A DNA stretch of 64,000 nt from Lactococcus termiticola. GTDB taxonomy: Bacteria; Bacillota; Bacilli; Lactobacillales; Streptococcaceae. A program made the translations under genes and the position numbers. The notes beneath the pieces were generated by a model. It was not told the origin of the DNA, searched no databases, and was given only the letters and a program-made list of their open reading frames with translations. Shown here in pieces: positions 17,595 to 26,176 of this stretch. Where the stretch lies: assembly GCF_003116835.1 (NCBI RefSeq), contig NZ_BFFO01000006.1:1-64000 (forward strand), in the 5' to 3' direction. Within the stretch, counting starts at the first letter, position 1; each line of letters opens with the position of its first letter.

Positions 17595-19514
17595 TTAGTA
17601 GTTCTGCCGGGCAGACTTCCGTTCTTCTAGCTTCTGGTCTGACATCTTCTGAACGGCTGGAAGGCTGGAGACTTCTGAGATGCCGACATTCCACCAGGAA
17701 CCGACAGCGTCGCCTGACATGGTCTTTGGCAGGACCTTGATGTCAAAGAGGGTCGACTTGTCTTGACCTTTGGCATCTTCTACTGCTTCACGGAGTTCTT
17801 CAAGACTGTGGATATGGTAGGTCTTCAGGCCATAGCCTTCGGCCACCTTGGCATAGTCAATGTTCATGATTTTGCCCTGATGGTCGAGCCACTCCGTCCC
17901 ATTTGAGGCCTCGCCATGCTCCATCTGTAGGTTATTGATACAGCCATAACCGGCATTGTCAAAGAGGAGGACGTTGGTCTTCTTGCTGTATTGGAGGGCG
18001 GTCACGATTTCTGTGTGAAGCATGAGGAAGGAGCCGTCGCCTACAAAGGCATAGACCTCCCGGTCAGGCTCAGCCAGCTTGGCCCCAAAGGCCCCTGCAA
18101 TCTCGTAGCCCATCGTAGAGTAGCCATATTCCAGATGATTAGAATTCAGCGATTTACTCTTCCAGAGTCGCTGAAACTCGCCTGGCAGAGAGCCTGCTGA
18201 GGTCACGATGACCGCATCGTCATCCAAGGCTTCGTTCAAAGCCAGAAAGACCTCAGTCTGCGTCAGATGCGTCCTCAGCGTCTTGCTGTAGTCGTCCAGA
18301 TGCTCACTTGTAAAATGCCCGGCGATTTCAGGCTCAAAGTCCTGGCCCGTATAATGAATCCCGGCCAGCCGTTCACGCTCAAGCTCCCATTCCTGCTTCC
18401 ATTCCTGGAGAATGCCTCCCCAGCTTGACCGATAGCCTGTGAGGCGTTCTGACAGGGCTGTGACAGCCTCTTTAGCATCTGCGACAATCGAATGGCCGGC
18501 AAATTTATAGGTCTGGACCCGGCTGACATTGATATTGATAAATTGGGTATGCTCAAAGTCAAAGAGACTTTTTGAGGCCGTGACAAAGTCGTTGTAACGG
18601 GTCCCGATGCCAATGATAAGGTCAGCATTCATCACAGCCTGATTAGCTGACGAGGTCCCAAGGACGCCGACACCCCCCATATTATATTTTTCATCCGACA
18701 AAAGCGTCGACTGGCCGGCATGGGTCATGACCAGTGGGACATCAAACTGCTCAGCAAAGGCCTTGATGGCCTCGCCAGCCTCAGAATACTTGGCCCCACC
18801 ACCGACGATGACGGCCGACTTCTTAGCAGACTTAATCAGCTCTACAGCAACATCCAGCTCACGCCCTGTCGCAGGTCGTCGGTCCAGATAATGGACCTTC
18901 TTCTCAAAGAAGTCGACCGGATAGTCATAGGCCATCCCCTCGACATCCTGAGGCAGGCAGATCGTGACCGGCCCTGCATTTTCCCAAGAGGTCAAAGCTT
19001 CAAAGGCCTTGATCATAGCAGACATCAGCTGTTCTGGCCGTTCAATCCGGTCCCAGTAGCGAGACAAGGGCTTGAAGGCATCATTCGTCGAAATGGCTGT
19101 CGACAGGGGATTTTCGACCTGCTGTAAGACTGGGTCAGGCTGTCTGGTCGCCCAGGTATCTGCCGGCAAAAGCAGGACCGGAATATTATTGGCATAGGCA
19201 GTCGCTGCTGCCGTCAGCATATTGGCAGAGCCAGGCCCTGAGCTTGCTGACACGGCAAAAATCTTACGGCGTTTTTTTTGCTTGGCATAGGCAATGGCGG
19301 CGAGGGCCATCCCCTGCTCGTTTTTCCCTGCATAGGTCGTCAAGTGGCCGGGGTCTTCTTCTAAGGCCTCGCCAAGACCTAGCACAATCCCGTGGCCAAA
19401 GATATGGAAGATGCCCTCTACAAAGGCTTCTTCTTTGCCATCAAAGGCAATGTACTGCTGGTTCAAAAACTTGATGAGGGCCTGGGCGGTTGTCAATCGA
19501 ATGGTTTTCGGCAT
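17595..19514 (-). CDS. iolD: 3D-(3,5/4)-trihydroxycyclohexane-1,2-dione hydrolase
   Basis: A 639-residue thiamine-diphosphate enzyme that opens the inositol ring to 5-deoxy-glucuronate. The N-terminal ThDP domain has FGHGIVLGLGEAL and KNEQGMALAA with the essential Glu; the C-terminal domain has the GDGSF...DNAGYG cofactor motif near residues 490-520. AAAGGAGG precedes the ATG. It follows the IIB-like gene by one base. Confidence 0.94.
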   Translation of the reverse strand: MPKTIRLTTAQALIKFLNQQYIAFDGKEEAFVEGIFHIFGHGIVLGLGEALEEDPGHLTTYAGKNEQGMALAAIAYAKQKKRRKIFAVSASSGPGSANMLTAAATAYANNIPVLLLPADTWATRQPDPVLQQVENPLSTAISTNDAFKPLSRYWDRIERPEQLMSAMIKAFEALTSWENAGPVTICLPQDVEGMAYDYPVDFFEKKVHYLDRRPATGRELDVAVELIKSAKKSAVIVGGGAKYSEAGEAIKAFAEQFDVPLVMTHAGQSTLLSDEKYNMGGVGVLGTSSANQAVMNADLIIGIGTRYNDFVTASKSLFDFEHTQFININVSRVQTYKFAGHSIVADAKEAVTALSERLTGYRSSWGGILQEWKQEWELERERLAGIHYTGQDFEPEIAGHFTSEHLDDYSKTLRTHLTQTEVFLALNEALDDDAVIVTSAGSLPGEFQRLWKSKSLNSNHLEYGYSTMGYEIAGAFGAKLAEPDREVYAFVGDGSFLMLHTEIVTALQYSKKTNVLLFDNAGYGCINNLQMEHGEASNGTEWLDHQGKIMNIDYAKVAEGYGLKTYHIHSLEELREAVEDAKGQDKSTLFDIKVLPKTMSGDAVGSWWNVGISEVSSLPAVQKMSDQKLEERKSARQNY

Positions 19515-19515
19515 T

Positions 19516-19827
19516 TTAAGCCTCCTTTATTTGCCTTAAAATATGTGGAATATTCATAAAGTGAAAGTCGTCGTCAGAGATGACCAGATTTTTCAGGCCA
19601 GAAGCTGGTCCAGCCATGAGCTCCTCCATCTCTGCCTGATGGCGACTGACCTGTGGCGTGATCAGCAAGAGGTCATAGGCCTTCTTGCTCAGCTTTTCCT
19701 TGATGTGACCAAAAGAAACATAGTCAATATCGAGGGCTAGATCTTCTTCGTGGATGCTCTCTGCCAGCTTAAATAAAAGATTACTGGCTGAAATCCCCCG
19801 TTCTGAGATAATCAGTACTGTTTTCAT
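19516..19827 (-). CDS. PTS EIIB-like protein lacking the phosphocysteine
   Basis: A 103-residue protein with the fold pattern of lactose/cellobiose-type PTS IIB: a first strand VLII, then SERGISASNLL where active IIB proteins have C-x-x-G-M-S-T-S, then YDLLLITPQVSRHQAEMEEL matching the LLGPQV region. The phosphorylated Cys is Ser here, and there is no Cys elsewhere in the protein. No IIA or IIC gene is nearby. It lies between the symporter and iolD with normal ribosome sites, so it is part of the operon. A sensory or structural role is possible but unproven. Confidence 0.7.
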   Translation of the reverse strand: MKTVLIISERGISASNLLFKLAESIHEEDLALDIDYVSFGHIKEKLSKKAYDLLLITPQVSRHQAEMEELMAGPASGLKNLVISDDDFHFMNIPHILRQIKEA

Positions 19828-19839
19828 AAGGCTTCCTTT

Positions 19840-21447
19840 CTACATGTTTCCAATGCCAAGTGGTGAGAAGAAGGCATAAATGGCAAGCACGACTAGGATA
19901 GAAATAATCCCGACCGTCTTGGCATGTCGCCAGGGGGTCATATCCACCTTGGTATTGTAGGTCTCCAGATGAAAGTCTGCCTGGGGACGGAATTTTGGAA
20001 TCAACCACATGATCACTGCCTCAAGGACAAAGAGGATGCCCAGTGTGTACAAGAAGTTAAATTCTGGGAAGGCAAAGAGGGCGATGACATAGAGCACGAT
20101 GTGGACCGGGATAATGACCTTGGCTGAGAAGGCGGTCGCCTTTTTAGACCAGAAGGCAAAGAGGATGATGACCAACAATGGTACATTGTAGAGGCCATTA
20201 AACTGCTGGATGAATTGATAGAGGCCTGCCGGTGCATAGGTGATAAATGGCGCAATGGCGATACAGATCAGACCGACCACGATGGTCGCAAGCTTCCCGT
20301 TTCTGGCCACCTGCTCGTCCGTCGCTTTTTTATTAATCATGCCCTTGTAAAAGTCAAGCGAGAAGAGGGTGACGAGTGAGTTCAGAGCACCTGAGAAGCT
20401 GGAGAGGACAGAGCCCAGAATGACCGCCCCGTAGATACCTGTCAGGACCTGTGGCATGACCTGAATCAAGAGGGCCGGATAAGAATTGTCTGGATGGGCC
20501 AGAAATTGGTCGCCGAAGATATTTCTGGCAATGACACCTGGAAAGACTAGGAACAAGGCACCGAAAATCTTGTAGCCACCGAGAATCATCGTCCCCTTTT
20601 GGGCAGCTTCGAGATTCTTGGCTGCAAAGGCCTTTTGGACAATCATCTGGTTGGTACACCAGAAGTAAAGGTTGTTGACCAGCATCCCGGTAAAGAGGGC
20701 CGGCCAAGGGACAAACTTAGAATCAATTGGCCCTAGTGAATTGAGAAGGCCAGAGACAGGCGAGTGATAGACCACCTGCTCGACACCCCCGATAAAGTTG
20801 CCATGGCCCAGATAGACCAAGCCAAGGATAGGGACCAGAAGGCCACCAACCAGGAAACCAATAGAATAAATGGTATCAGACTGGGCGGTCAAGGCCAGGC
20901 CGCCCATCAGCAGGTATAGGATGGCTACGAGACCCACGATGATACAAATGGCGACGACAGCGACCAGCTGGCTGGTGTGCAGAATCTTATCAACATGGAA
21001 GATTTCATTGAAGACCAGGGCGCCTGAATAAAGGAGGACCGGCAAGAATAAAGCGATATAGGTGATGATAAAGAGGGCCGACATGATGCGTTTGATGGTC
21101 GTATCATAGCGAATTTCGAGGAAGTCAGGCACCGTATCAATCCCATACTTAAAGTATTTCGGGATAAAAATCAGACCTAAGGCCACGATGGCAATGGTCG
21201 CTGTGACCTCCCAGGCCATGACCTGCATGCCAGCCTGATAGGACTGGCCGTTTTCCCCGACCATCTGGTCGGTTGAGAGATTGGTCAGGATGATGGCCCC
21301 AGCCACATTGACAGCGCCGAGGGAGCGGCCACCCATGAAGTAGCCTTCAGCGGTCTGGATATTGACCCGTTTTGACTTGCGGTAGGCATAAATCCAGATG
21401 CCCCCTACGATGACGAAAAAGCTGATGATGGTCCATAAATTATTCAT
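19840..21447 (-). CDS. Sodium/solute symporter, probable inositol transporter
   Basis: A 535-residue sodium:solute symporter (SSF) protein with about 13-14 hydrophobic segments. NLSTDQMVGENGQSYQAGM near residue 55 and the TGIYGAVILGSVLSSFSGALNSLVTLFSLDFYKG stretch (Na+ site region; cited here only as a landmark around residue 345) are typical of the SGLT/SMIT branch. Its position directly before iolD and iolG makes inositol import the obvious role. It starts a second transcription block with a cre site upstream. Confidence 0.85.
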   Translation of the reverse strand: MNNLWTIISFFVIVGGIWIYAYRKSKRVNIQTAEGYFMGGRSLGAVNVAGAIILTNLSTDQMVGENGQSYQAGMQVMAWEVTATIAIVALGLIFIPKYFKYGIDTVPDFLEIRYDTTIKRIMSALFIITYIALFLPVLLYSGALVFNEIFHVDKILHTSQLVAVVAICIIVGLVAILYLLMGGLALTAQSDTIYSIGFLVGGLLVPILGLVYLGHGNFIGGVEQVVYHSPVSGLLNSLGPIDSKFVPWPALFTGMLVNNLYFWCTNQMIVQKAFAAKNLEAAQKGTMILGGYKIFGALFLVFPGVIARNIFGDQFLAHPDNSYPALLIQVMPQVLTGIYGAVILGSVLSSFSGALNSLVTLFSLDFYKGMINKKATDEQVARNGKLATIVVGLICIAIAPFITYAPAGLYQFIQQFNGLYNVPLLVIILFAFWSKKATAFSAKVIIPVHIVLYVIALFAFPEFNFLYTLGILFVLEAVIMWLIPKFRPQADFHLETYNTKVDMTPWRHAKTVGIISILVVLAIYAFFSPLGIGNM

Positions 21448-21467
21448 TCAGCACCCTCCTTAATAGT

Positions 21468-21481
21468 GGTAAGCGATTACA
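21468..21481 (-). promoter_or_regulatory. cre (CcpA) site before the symporter gene
   Basis: GGTAAGCGATTACA matches 13 of 14 positions of TGTAANCGNTNACA and is nearly palindromic. It lies 21 bases before the symporter ATG, downstream of where a promoter would be, so a roadblock or repression role is likely. Farther upstream an inverted repeat CTAGCATTT (21527-21535) / AAATGCTAG (21580-21588) flanks a 44-base spacer; its function is unknown. Confidence 0.7.
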
Positions 21482-21601
21482 TTTCTTTTGAAATTTTTTA
21501 GGCGGTTTGATTGACCTGATGCTACTCTAGCATTTCCAAAAGTGTAGACATCTCCTCTTCTAGGCGGAATTTTTTAGCTAAATGCTAGAAGTGGAGTGAA
21601 A

Positions 21602-21780
21602 GAAATTCTGCTAAAACGCTGTGAAATAAGGCAACTGGCGAGACCTTAGGCTCGACAGTTAGCAATGAAAGCGAAGCTTTGCTTGCCCCATGCGACTTGC
21701 TGCTTTAGCAGCTTAGCGAGCATGGAGAACCTAGTGGCAGAGCCAAGGAGATGGCATCACAGTGCTTTTTGCAGAATTTC
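21602..21780 (+). repeat. Junction-fold intergenic element, copy 3 (long subtype)
   Basis: Arms GAAATTCTGC...GCTGTGA and TCACAGTGC...CAGAATTTC close a fold with hairpin AACTGGCGAG / CTCGACAGTT, TTAGCAATG, and the GCGAAGCTTTGC hairpin. Between GCTTGC and GGCA it carries an extra module of about 65 bases: a CCATGC / GCATGG hairpin and the block CTAGTGGCAGAGCCA. It fills half of the 391-base gap between iolE and the symporter gene. Confidence 0.85.
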
Positions 21781-21838
21781 TGGAAGGCAACGAGCTTTGT
21801 CTACAGCCCAAGGAATACTAGAAAGCACTCCTTTCTCC

Positions 21839-22717
21839 TTAAAGCCCCGTCACTGCCTTGATATAGACCCTGGCCTTCTTGGCATAGATAAAGGGATTGG
21901 CCTTGGCCGGGTCTTGTTCTGCTTCAACCATCATCCAGCCAGCATATCCTGAGCTTCTGATGGCCTCCCAGATAGGCTTGAAATCAATCATCCCGTCGCC
22001 GGGCACTGTAAATACTCCCTCTTTTACACCGGTCAAGAAGGACTTGTGCTGGGCCCGGACATCCTCCATCCGCTCTTGACGGATGTCTTTTAAGTGGATG
22101 TGTTTGATCCGGTCAGCATACTTATTAAAGATATAGAGCGGATCTTCGCCTGAGAAGACCAGATGGCCGCTATCAAAGAGGAGGCTGACCTTGGCCGGGT
22201 CTGTATTTTCCATCAAGCGCTCAATCTCTTCTGTCGTCTGGACCCCCGTCCCCATATGATGATGGTAGACGATGGCCATGTCCTTTTCCTGGGCCAGCTC
22301 GCCGAGTTCTTCGAGCCCTCTGGTCAACTGCTCCCATTCTGCCTCAGTAAAGATCGGCTTTTCATCATAGATGCTCCGCTCCTGGCCCTGGATAGAGTGG
22401 GTCTGTTCGGAAACCACGATGACCTTTGAGCCCATGGCATGTAGGAAATCACGATGGCGGATAAAATCTCGTTTGGTCGCTTCAAAGTCTGCAATCACAA
22501 AGGCTGAAAACCAGGCTGAGGCAATCGACAGGCCCCGAGGCTCCAGATAGCTCTTGAGCTCTGCAGGCTCTTTGGGATACTTATTGCCGATTTCCGTCCC
22601 TGTAAATCCGGCCAGTGCCATCTCACTGATGGCCTGTTGGAAAGTGTTTTCTGACCCCAGCTCTGGCAGGTCGTCATTGGTCCAGCCAATCGGGCAAATT
22701 CCTAACTTGATGCTCAT
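21839..22717 (-). CDS. iolE: Inosose dehydratase
   Basis: A 292-residue xylose-isomerase-like TIM-barrel protein that dehydrates 2-keto-myo-inositol. Typical features are LGICPIGWTNDDLPELG at the N-terminus, the metal-binding region YHHHMGTGV near residue 150, LLFDSGHLVFSGEDP near 185 and VPGDGMIDF near 240. AGGAGG precedes the ATG. It is the last gene of the iolA-iolB-iolC-iolE block. Confidence 0.93.
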   Translation of the reverse strand: MSIKLGICPIGWTNDDLPELGSENTFQQAISEMALAGFTGTEIGNKYPKEPAELKSYLEPRGLSIASAWFSAFVIADFEATKRDFIRHRDFLHAMGSKVIVVSEQTHSIQGQERSIYDEKPIFTEAEWEQLTRGLEELGELAQEKDMAIVYHHHMGTGVQTTEEIERLMENTDPAKVSLLFDSGHLVFSGEDPLYIFNKYADRIKHIHLKDIRQERMEDVRAQHKSFLTGVKEGVFTVPGDGMIDFKPIWEAIRSSGYAGWMMVEAEQDPAKANPFIYAKKARVYIKAVTGL

Positions 22718-22730
22718 AAAATCCTCCTAT

Positions 22731-23693
22731 TTATTTATCCTGCTCTGCAATCAGAGCTTTAATTTTTTCAATCGTTGGCATGGCTTCAGATGATGAATGA
22801 CTGCTCACGACAATCGCAGCTGACGCCGCCCCGTACTTGAGTGCGGTCCCAATACTTTCGCCATTGACCAGGGCCGTGATAAAGGCCGCCGCATAAGAAT
22901 CGCCTGCCCCAAAGGTCTTGAGAACCTTGGCCTTGTAGGCCTTGCCTCGTGTGACCTTGCCATTCTTTTCATAGGCATAAGAGCCTTCCACACCATGCTT
23001 GATGACAATGAGTTCGGCCTGGTGCTTAAATAAGGCCTTCACGCTTGCTTCATTATCGCCTCCCAAATGGTTTTCTAAGACATCAAACTCATCTCGGGTC
23101 CCGATAATGATATCCGACTGCTGGGCCACGAGCTGGTAATAAATCGCCGTTTCTTCTGCTGACTTCCAGGTATATTCCCGGTAGTCCAGCTCAAAGATGA
23201 TTTTAAGGCCATTTTTTCTAGCCAAGAGCAGGCTCTTTAGAATCGCCTCCCGAGAAGGACTCTGAGCCAGGCCCGTCCCAGAAATCAGGAGATAGTCAGC
23301 CTGCTTCAGATAGTCCTCTGAGACCTCGCTTGGATAAAGGTAGAGGTCAGCCACCTCATCCCGATACATAAGAATCGAGCATTCTTGCGGGCTCTTGATT
23401 TCTGTAAAGGCAAGGCCTGTCTTGTGGCCTTCAGTGTCGGTCACAAGGCCCTGCGTATCCACGCCCGCCCCTTCAAGATAGGACTGGATAAAACGACCGT
23501 GCTGGTCATCAGCGAGCTTGCCAATAAAACCTGTTTTCAAGCCCATCTTAGAGGCTCCGATAGCGATATTGGCCGGCGAGCCACCGACATACTTGCTAAA
23601 GGTCTTGGTCTCCTCCATCGGGCGGTTATATTCAACTGCATTCAGGTCAATCGCAGCTCGTCCTATGGCAATAAAGTGAAATTGCTTAGCCAT
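22731..23693 (-). CDS. iolC: 5-dehydro-2-deoxygluconokinase
   Basis: A 320-residue PfkB-family sugar kinase that phosphorylates 2-deoxy-5-keto-gluconate. The N-terminal IGRAAIDLNAVE and VGGSPANIAIG motifs and the C-terminal TFGAGDSYAAAFI (anion hole with catalytic Asp) are clear. Start set at the second of two adjacent ATGs (23693) for better spacing from AAGGAG; it overlaps the iolB stop by eight bases, so the two are translationally coupled. Confidence 0.93.
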   Translation of the reverse strand: MAKQFHFIAIGRAAIDLNAVEYNRPMEETKTFSKYVGGSPANIAIGASKMGLKTGFIGKLADDQHGRFIQSYLEGAGVDTQGLVTDTEGHKTGLAFTEIKSPQECSILMYRDEVADLYLYPSEVSEDYLKQADYLLISGTGLAQSPSREAILKSLLLARKNGLKIIFELDYREYTWKSAEETAIYYQLVAQQSDIIIGTRDEFDVLENHLGGDNEASVKALFKHQAELIVIKHGVEGSYAYEKNGKVTRGKAYKAKVLKTFGAGDSYAAAFITALVNGESIGTALKYGAASAAIVVSSHSSSEAMPTIEKIKALIAEQDK

Positions 23694-24525
23694 CATTCTC
23701 CTTTCGATTGCGTTCAATAATCCATTCATGTTCTTTGGCATTATGGAATTTCCATTTTTTCATTGGGCCAGCCATGATATTGAGATAATAACTCTCATAA
23801 CCGTCCGGCACAGAGACGGGATGATAGCCAATCGGCACCAGCACCATCTCTTCATTTTGGACGGTCATGGTCTCATCGATTAGGCCGTCATCCGTATAGA
23901 CCCGCTGAAAGACAAAACCTCCATCCCCCTTCATCTCGTGATAATAGGCTTCTTCAAGCAGGGTCTCCTCAGGATAATTATTCTGGTCATGCTTATGGGG
24001 CGGGTAGCTCGACCAGTTGGCAGAGGGCGTGTAGACCTCAACCACCAGCAATTTATCTGAAATCGGACTCTCATCGTCTAAGATATTATGGACCGTCCTC
24101 AGATTGTTAAAGGCTCCTCTGTGCTCAATCGAGTTCTGAGCTCCAGAAATCAGCTGGCTTTTCCGCTCCTTATCCTTAGACGGAGCCATACAGATGATGA
24201 TTTTCCCTGCCTTTTTCGCCTCAATACTGATTTGCTTACCCGCAGGAATATAAACCGCATCCGTCGGAATCTTGTCAAAGACAGACTCACGAGTCCCGAC
24301 TTTATCAAAAGTCTGCTCGCCGTCTGAAATCTTGTATTGACCTGCCAGAGCCACCAAACAGGCCTCATAGCCGTCAAGTTGTCTGGCAAATCGTCCGCCC
24401 GCCTTCATTTCAAAGACCTGGGCTTCAATCCAATCAAAGGCTGAATTTTCCTTGCTGATATGATGAAGGAGCTTGACCTTGTCATCAGTTTCAAAGCCAA
24501 TGACTGTGCGTTTCAAAACAACCAT
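23686..24525 (-). CDS. iolB: 5-deoxy-glucuronate isomerase
   Basis: A 279-residue cupin-type isomerase converting 5-deoxy-glucuronate to 2-deoxy-5-keto-gluconate. The double-cupin pattern shows in GGRFARQLDGYEACLVAL near residue 45 and the metal-binding SSYPPHKHDQ...ETLLEEAYYHE near 175-195. AAAGGAGGAGT precedes the ATG. It sits between iolA and iolC. Confidence 0.92.
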   Translation of the reverse strand: MVVLKRTVIGFETDDKVKLLHHISKENSAFDWIEAQVFEMKAGGRFARQLDGYEACLVALAGQYKISDGEQTFDKVGTRESVFDKIPTDAVYIPAGKQISIEAKKAGKIIICMAPSKDKERKSQLISGAQNSIEHRGAFNNLRTVHNILDDESPISDKLLVVEVYTPSANWSSYPPHKHDQNNYPEETLLEEAYYHEMKGDGGFVFQRVYTDDGLIDETMTVQNEEMVLVPIGYHPVSVPDGYESYYLNIMAGPMKKWKFHNAKEHEWIIERNRKENDG

Positions 24526-24537
24526 GACTCCTCCTTT

Positions 24538-25989
24538 TTAGATGTCTTCCTTAGGATAGCGTGCTGTCACGACCTTACGATGGGTATAAAACTCGATGCT
24601 ATCCTTGCCATTACAGTGCAGGTCGCCATAGAAGCTGTCCTTCCAGCCTGAAAAGGCAAAGAAGGCGACAGGTGCAGGCACGCCGAGATTCACGCCCAGC
24701 ATACCGGCATCGATATTTTCACGGAAATAACGGATACTGCTGGCATTATTAGTAAAGAGGCAGGCCCCGTTGGCCAGCGTATGCGAGTTAGCCAGCTCGA
24801 CCCCTTCTTGGAGGTTCTTGATTTTGACAACAGAGAGAATAGGGGCAAAGATTTCGTCGGTCCAGAGGCTCATCTCAGGCGTCACATTTTCAAAGATGGT
24901 CGGAGCCACAAAGTAGCCCTTGTCAAACTTCTTCTCACGGCCGTCCAGCCGCAAAGTCGCCCCTTCCTTGATGCCTTTTTCAATATAGGCCAGTGTCCGC
25001 TCCTGATTTTCCTTGCGAATCACTGGGCCAAGGAAGACATCTTTTTCAAGGCCGTTACCAATTTTGATGGCTTTGGTCGCCTTGACCAGGGCCTCCATAA
25101 AGTCATCATAGATGGCAGCTTCGATCGCCAGCACAGCACAGGCCATGCAACGTTCGCCGGCTGAACCAAAGGCGGCAGAAATCACGTTTTTGACGGTCAC
25201 GTCGATATTGGCGTCTTTGAGAACAATCGTGTGGTTTTTAGCCCCAGTCAAAGCCTGGACCCGCTTAAGATTTGCTGTCCCTGTCTTGTAGACATATTCA
25301 CCGACCCCTTTTGAGCCTACAAAAGAGATGGCCTTGACGGCTGGATTTTCAAGGAGGCCGTTGACCACATCCTTAGCCCCGTTGACAATATTGAAGACCC
25401 CATCAGGCAGGCCAGCTTCAGCCAGCAATTCCGCTAAGCGGCTGGCAAGCATCGGTGTCTTTTCAGAAGGCTTGAGGACAAAGCTATTGCCACAGACAAT
25501 CGCCATCGGAAACATCCAGCAAGGCACCATCATGGGGAAATTAAAGGGAGCAATCCCGCCGACCACGCCGACCGGATATTTATAGTTGGTCACTTCGACG
25601 TCCGTCCCGACCGCAGAGAGGCTGTCGCCCATCATCATACTGGGAGCACTCGCTGCAAATTCAACGTTTTCAAGGCCACGCCCGACTTCGCCCAGTGCTT
25701 CGCCGATGGACTTGCCGTTTTCTTTGGTGATGATTTGGGCAAGTTCCATCTTATGCTCAAGAATCAGCTCATGAAACTTAAACATGATTCTGGCCCGCTT
25801 GATGACATCGACCCTACTCCAAGTCTTAAAGGCTTCTTCAGCCTTGGCAACAGCCTCGTCCAATTCTTCTCTGGTCGATATCGGGACTTCAGCTAGGACT
25901 TCTTCGGTCGCCGGATTATAGACAGCTTCAAATTCGTCCGTCTTGCTGTCCAGCCAGCTTCCAGCAACAAAGTTCTTTAATTTGCTCAT
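24538..25989 (-). CDS. iolA: Malonate-semialdehyde / methylmalonate-semialdehyde dehydrogenase
   Basis: A 483-residue CoA-acylating aldehyde dehydrogenase. Motifs: [16 protein letters not shown] near residue 85, [14 protein letters not shown] near 145, [11 protein letters not shown] near 222 and the catalytic Cys in GSAGERCMA near residue 280. It turns malonate semialdehyde into acetyl-CoA and CO2, the last pathway step. TAGGAGG precedes the ATG. It is first in the operon, under a strong promoter and next to its regulator. Confidence 0.94.
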   Translation of the reverse strand: MSKLKNFVAGSWLDSKTDEFEAVYNPATEEVLAEVPISTREELDEAVAKAEEAFKTWSRVDVIKRARIMFKFHELILEHKMELAQIITKENGKSIGEALGEVGRGLENVEFAASAPSMMMGDSLSAVGTDVEVTNYKYPVGVVGGIAPFNFPMMVPCWMFPMAIVCGNSFVLKPSEKTPMLASRLAELLAEAGLPDGVFNIVNGAKDVVNGLLENPAVKAISFVGSKGVGEYVYKTGTANLKRVQALTGAKNHTIVLKDANIDVTVKNVISAAFGSAGERCMACAVLAIEAAIYDDFMEALVKATKAIKIGNGLEKDVFLGPVIRKENQERTLAYIEKGIKEGATLRLDGREKKFDKGYFVAPTIFENVTPEMSLWTDEIFAPILSVVKIKNLQEGVELANSHTLANGACLFTNNASSIRYFRENIDAGMLGVNLGVPAPVAFFAFSGWKDSFYGDLHCNGKDSIEFYTHRKVVTARYPKEDI

Positions 25990-26019
25990 ATTTTCCTCCT
26001 ATTTTCTAAATACAAGGTC

Positions 26020-26048
26020 ATTATAAACCCATCTTTCCAGTTTGTCAA
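26020..26048 (-). promoter_or_regulatory. Consensus sigma-70 promoter of the iolABCE block
   Basis: Minus strand: TTGACA (26043-26048), a 17-base spacer and TATAAT (26020-26025), a perfect consensus match, about 30 bases before the iolA ATG. Such strength implies tight repression. Confidence 0.9.
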
Positions 26049-26051
26049 GAT

Positions 26052-26080
26052 TTTTTGATTAGTTTTTGAGTGTTTTTTGA
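26052..26080 (-). promoter_or_regulatory. Three phased TCAAAAA repeats, probable IolR operator
   Basis: On the minus strand TCAAAAA occurs at 26052-26058, 26063-26069 and 26074-26080, spaced exactly 11 bases apart and ending just upstream of the iolA -35. The copy nearest the promoter (TAATCAAAAAA) fits the 11-mer WRAYCAADARD known for Bacillus subtilis IolR. One helical turn spacing fits a multimer bound on one DNA face. Confidence 0.65.
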
Positions 26081-26176
26081 GCAACTTTATATTATATTTT
26101 ATTTGAAATCACTGTAATTTGTGCAAAAAATTATTTTTTTAGGTATAATAGAATCAGAAAAAATGAGGTACAACTA

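Noticed and set aside
17449-17694. 82-codon N-terminal extension of the first iolG
   Set aside because: It overlaps iolD out of frame, has no ribosome site, and the family starts at ATG 17448 with CAGGAG before it.
19516-19827. Functional PTS IIB component
   Set aside because: The phosphocysteine is missing and no IIA or IIC partner is present.
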